23,860 bases of DNA from Prevotella sp. GTDB lineage: Bacteria > Bacteroidota > Bacteroidia > Bacteroidales > Bacteroidaceae. Positions 21,496-23,860 of the stretch are shown here, piece by piece. A program made the translations under genes and the position numbers. The notes below the pieces were generated by a model, which saw only the letters and a program-made list of their open reading frames with translations, ran no database searches and was not told the origin of the DNA. Positions within the stretch are counted from its first letter, which is position 1; every line of letters starts with the position of its first letter. The stretch lies in contig DLZV01000013.1 of the NCBI GenBank assembly GCA_003447235.1, positions 1-23,860 of the forward strand, given 5' to 3'.

Positions 21496-23331
21496 ATGAA
21501 CGAATATATAGTTTCTGCGCGCAAATACCGTCCGATGAAGTTTTCCGACGTCGTCGGCCAGGACGCGCTGACCACCACTCTCCGCAATACGGTCAAGTCG
21601 GGCAAACTGGCCCACGCCTACCTCTTCTGCGGTCCGCGCGGTGTGGGAAAGACCACTTGTGCGCGCATCTTCGCCAAGGCCATCAACTGCGAGCACCCCA
21701 CCGACAACGGCGAGGCCTGTGGCGCCTGCGAGAGTTGCAAGGCTTTCGAAGAGGGCCGCTCCTTCAACATCTTCGAGCTCGATGCCGCGTCCAACAATGG
21801 TGTCGATCAGATCAAGCAGCTCATGGAGCAGACCCGCATCCCTCCGCAGGTGGGCCGCTACAAGGTCTTTATCATCGACGAGGTCCACATGCTCTCGCAG
21901 CAGGCCTTCAATGCCTTCCTCAAGACGTTGGAGGAACCGCCCGCCCATGTCATCTTCATCCTCGCCACGACCGAGAAGCACAAGATCCTGCCCACCATCC
22001 TCTCGCGCTGCCAGATCTACGACTTCGAGCGAATGTCCGTGGCCCATATCATCCAGCAACTGAAGATGGTGGCCGACCGCGAAAAAATCTCCTATGAGGA
22101 GGAGGCCCTGGGCGTGATAGCGGAGAAGGCCGACGGCGGTATGCGCGACGCGCTCTCCATCTTCGACCAGGTGGCGAGTTTCTCGCAGGGCAATGTCACC
22201 TTCGAGAAGACCATCGAAGACCTCAACGTCCTCGATGCCGACAACTACTTCAAGACCGTCTTCCTGGCCCTGGATAACAAGGTGGCCGACATCATGCTGC
22301 TCCTCAACGGCGTGCTGGCGAAGGGTTTCGATGGGGGCAACTTCATCGTCGGACTGGCCAGCCACATCCGCAATGTGCTCATGGCCAAGGACCCGCAGAC
22401 CTTGCCGCTCCTGGAGGTCAGCGACCGCCAGCGCGAGCAGTATCGGGAGCAGGCGCAGAAGTGTCCGGCCCGCTTCCTCTACCAAGCGCTGCGCATTGCC
22501 AACCGTTGCGACGTGCAGTATCGCCAGTCGTCCAACAAGCGCTTGCTCGTGGAACTGACGCTCATCGAGATCGCGCAGATCACCCAGCCCGAGGACGATG
22601 CGGCGGGTGCGGGGCGTAGCCCTAAGCAGTTGAAAACCCTGTTTCAGAAACTACTCCGACAGGTGCAGCCAGAAAGGGGCGCGCAGGTGGCCCCGGTTGC
22701 ACAGAGAAAACGGCAACACGCCCAGCAGACTGTGCAGCCGGCTACGGATCAGTCGCAGTCTGCTGACCAAAAGGCTGACCAAAGGACGGAAACCAAGCCA
22801 ACTCAGCAGTCTTCCGAGACAGTTAGGACGGCTCCTCCCGCAGGGGCGCTGAAGTCGGCCAAGCTCAATCTCGGGCGCAGCATGGGAATGTCCTTTGGCG
22901 ATATCCTGACCCACAAGGATAAACCCACGGCGGAGCAGACGGTGGAGGTGGAGAATGCCGAGGAGCGCAACGCCTTCACGGAGGAGGATCTCCTCGTCCA
23001 GTGGCGCGCGATGTGCACCCGTATGCCAGAGAACATGCGGGCTATGTCCACGCGAATGAGAAACCTCAGTCCTGTCATTACCGACTATCCCAACGTGGAG
23101 ATCGTGGCGGAGAATCAGATCCTCTACGACCAGATGCTGACCATCAAGAGCCGCATCCGTGCCACGCTGGCCAAATGCTTGAAGAATGGCAGTCTGCAGG
23201 TCTCCATCCGTCTGGCCAAGCAGGATGAGATCAAGCCGCTGCTCTCGCCCAAGGAGACGCTCGACCAACTGGTCAAGGAGAATACTGCTGTGGGCCGGTT
23301 GGTGCAATCCCTCAGCCTCGATCTGGCCTGA
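21496..23331 (+). CDS. dnaX: DNA polymerase III subunit gamma/tau
   Basis: Clamp-loader ATPase of the replisome, 611 aa from the ATG at 21496. AAA+ motifs are Walker A GPRGVGKTT (46-54), the four-cysteine zinc module (Cys65, Cys75, Cys78, Cys81), Walker B FIIDEV (125-130), sensor 1 LATTEKHK (156-163), the arginine-finger SRC motif (170-172) and sensor 2 GGMRDALS (214-221). Domain III follows to about residue 370. A Gln/Ala-rich low-complexity linker runs about 395-495, and a C-terminal tau-like domain (about 520-611) is retained. No slippery heptamer in the right frame is seen, so a gamma product by frameshift is not predicted. The ORF extends upstream of 21496, but that part contains the promoter and has no family match. 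Confidence 0.95.
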   Translation: MNEYIVSARKYRPMKFSDVVGQDALTTTLRNTVKSGKLAHAYLFCGPRGVGKTTCARIFAKAINCEHPTDNGEACGACESCKAFEEGRSFNIFELDAASNNGVDQIKQLMEQTRIPPQVGRYKVFIIDEVHMLSQQAFNAFLKTLEEPPAHVIFILATTEKHKILPTILSRCQIYDFERMSVAHIIQQLKMVADREKISYEEEALGVIAEKADGGMRDALSIFDQVASFSQGNVTFEKTIEDLNVLDADNYFKTVFLALDNKVADIMLLLNGVLAKGFDGGNFIVGLASHIRNVLMAKDPQTLPLLEVSDRQREQYREQAQKCPARFLYQALRIANRCDVQYRQSSNKRLLVELTLIEIAQITQPEDDAAGAGRSPKQLKTLFQKLLRQVQPERGAQVAPVAQRKRQHAQQTVQPATDQSQSADQKADQRTETKPTQQSSETVRTAPPAGALKSAKLNLGRSMGMSFGDILTHKDKPTAEQTVEVENAEERNAFTEEDLLVQWRAMCTRMPENMRAMSTRMRNLSPVITDYPNVEIVAENQILYDQMLTIKSRIRATLAKCLKNGSLQVSIRLAKQDEIKPLLSPKETLDQLVKENTAVGRLVQSLSLDLA

Positions 23332-23362
23332 CGTGCTATTGCTCCCACCCTTGTCCCTGGAG

Positions 23363-23425
23363 GCAAAGATACGGTGTTTTTTCGCAGGATTATTTTGCGG
23401 TTTGGAAAAAATGCCGTATCTTTGC
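23363..23425. repeat. 12-bp perfect inverted repeat around the tRNA promoter
   Basis: GCAAAGATACGG (23363-23374) is the exact reverse complement of CCGTATCTTTGC (23414-23425), separated by 39 nt. The right arm contains the -7 element of the tRNA promoter and the left arm contains the same element facing the other way. It lies between the dnaX stop and tRNA-Arg. Confidence 0.8.
23393..23424 (+). promoter_or_regulatory. Promoter for tRNA-Arg
   Basis: TTTTG (23393-23397), a 19-nt spacer, and TATCTTTG (23417-23424) match the Bacteroidota consensus well. The predicted start is about 10-15 nt upstream of the mature tRNA 5' end. Confidence 0.75.
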
Positions 23426-23443
23426 ACCCGATTTTTATCAATT

Positions 23444-23517
23444 GGCTCCGTAGCTTAGCTGAATAGAGCGTCAGATTCCGGTTCTGAAGGTCAAGGGTTT
23501 GAATCCCTTCGGAGTCA
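23444..23517 (+). tRNA. tRNA-Arg(CCG)
   Basis: A full cloverleaf of 74 nt. The acceptor stem GGCTCCG/CGGAGTC has one G-T pair and discriminator A at 23517. The D-stem is GCTT/GAGC, and the anticodon stem TCAGA/TCTGA carries loop TTCCGGT with anticodon CCG (23478-23480), reading codon CGG. The T-stem is AAGGG/CCCTT with loop TTTGAAT. CCA is not encoded (CTT follows). An unusual feature is A at position 19 and T at position 56 instead of the normal G19-C56. Confidence 0.95.
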
Positions 23518-23549
23518 CTTTTTGCCGATAGGGTAGTGTTGTCTTCTGA

Positions 23550-23585
23550 CTTGATGCGTTAGCAGTCTTGTTGCGTCAAGTTTTT
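23550..23585 (+). terminator. Terminator downstream of tRNA-Arg
   Basis: CTTGATGC (23550-23557) pairs with GCGTCAAG (23573-23580), 8 bp with one G-T pair and a 15-nt loop, followed by TTTTT (23581-23585). Confidence 0.7.
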
Positions 23586-23860
23586 ATGTCCTCCTCGTCT
23601 TTTTCCGATAATTCTCAACGACCGATTTTAGGTCAAAACTGTACGACAAACTTGTGTCGAATCCGTATGATTAACCTGTGAGCTAAATCGCATTCCTCGT
23701 GGAGAAAATTTTGCAACCTCGGGAGGAAACAAAAGTTTTATCTGACAGCATTCGTTTCGTATGTCAAGCAGAAGGCATGCGAAACCGCATGTACGATGGA
23801 GTGGGGAGCGTAAAATGCGAAGTAGGAGATAAATACCTATGATTAGTATTTACCTCCTAC
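23586..23860. other. Gene-free, hairpin-rich stretch at the right window edge
   Basis: No convincing CDS. Structures seen: CGACA/TGTCG hairpin (23644-23659); two mutually exclusive hairpins, GTTTCGTATG/CATGCGAAAC (23754-23763 with 23776-23785) or CATGCG-AAAC-CGCATG (23776-23791); and a 15-bp stem with one mismatch at the edge (23822-23836 with 23846-23860). A 23-codon Arg-rich frame starts at ATG 23761 but has no support. Base composition is more AT-rich than the neighbouring genes. It could be a leader, a small RNA or the edge of an element beyond the window. Confidence 0.5.

Noticed and set aside
22070..22095. Programmed frameshift site in dnaX (A6 run)
   Set aside because: The run is read as GAA AAA ATC, which does not give an X XXY YYZ heptamer in frame, and it lies inside the ATPase region (near residue 195), far from where a gamma product would end.
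23761..23832. Arg-rich 23-aa ORF
   Set aside because: It overlaps the alternative hairpins, has no ribosome-binding context or recognised family, and a frame of this length is expected by chance.
23754..23860. Group II intron 3' end (domain V/VI-like look of the AAACCGCATGTACG segment and the terminal hairpin)
   Set aside because: The would-be domain V lower stem does not form: the strand 3' of the bulge, ACGATGG, has no complement upstream of CATGCG. There is also no space or ORF upstream for the rest of an intron between the tRNA and this segment.
23444..23860. Integrated element using the tRNA-Arg 3' end as attachment site
   Set aside because: No second copy of the tRNA 3' end and no integrase gene are visible in the remaining sequence; it cannot be judged beyond the window.

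Overview
This window looks like a chromosomal core segment of a Bacteroidota bacterium, most likely a GC-rich Prevotellaceae-type member of the Bacteroidales. The order-level call rests on: repeated promoters of the Bacteroidota type (TTTG or TTGG, about 19 nt, then TAnnTTTG); a smalltalk-type micro-ORF; a DUF3332 lipoprotein; a PorE-type TPR/PD40/OmpA lipoprotein; a eukaryote-like GT3 glycogen synthase paired with a short-type glucan phosphorylase; and a tRNA without encoded CCA. The family-level guess is inference only.

Layout. Positions 1-1030 (+) hold a GT-rich non-genic stretch, a 36-aa smalltalk micro-ORF and a DUF3332 lipoprotein. They face two tandem, paralogous AMP-forming acyl-CoA/acid ligases (1220-4627, -). 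Next is a probable five-gene minus-strand operon, 10211 down to 4897: zinc-ribbon membrane protein, PorE-like lipoprotein, RsmF-like rRNA methyltransferase, thyA, folA. Then comes a glycogen pair (glgA-type synthase 13042-14697, glucan phosphorylase 10401-12956, -), with a hairpin-bearing leader and a promoter that fits the consensus closely. A 559-nt gene-free stretch (14698-15256) follows, carrying an 18-bp minisatellite. A dolichyl/polyprenyl-phosphate mannose synthase-like GT2 (15257-16006, -) has its own promoter. From 21261 down to 16135 lies a second long minus-strand gene series: ftsB/divIC-like, a 4-TM protein, a DUF4369 lipoprotein, pyrC, a membrane metallophosphoesterase and a lysophosphatidic acid acyltransferase. 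dnaX (21496-23331, +) is divergent from ftsB, and tRNA-Arg(CCG) follows it. The last 343 nt have no recognised gene but contain several hairpins.

How the genes work together. ThyA consumes methylene-tetrahydrofolate and makes dihydrofolate, which FolA recycles, so their pairing is metabolic. PyrC adds pyrimidine synthesis, so dTMP/UMP supply lies near dnaX. Glycogen synthase and phosphorylase make and mobilise the same polymer. The acyl ligases, the acyltransferase and the polyprenyl-phosphate glycosyltransferase belong to lipid/envelope metabolism; PorE and FtsB act at the envelope and septum.

I see no mobile element, CRISPR array, defence system or biosynthetic cluster. The genes are ordinary core functions. 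The unexplained signals are non-coding: TTGYRCAA-type motifs at two promoters, a leader hairpin on glgA, a near-leaderless zinc-ribbon gene, several tandem repeats, a 12-bp inverted repeat over the tRNA promoter, and the structured right-hand end.
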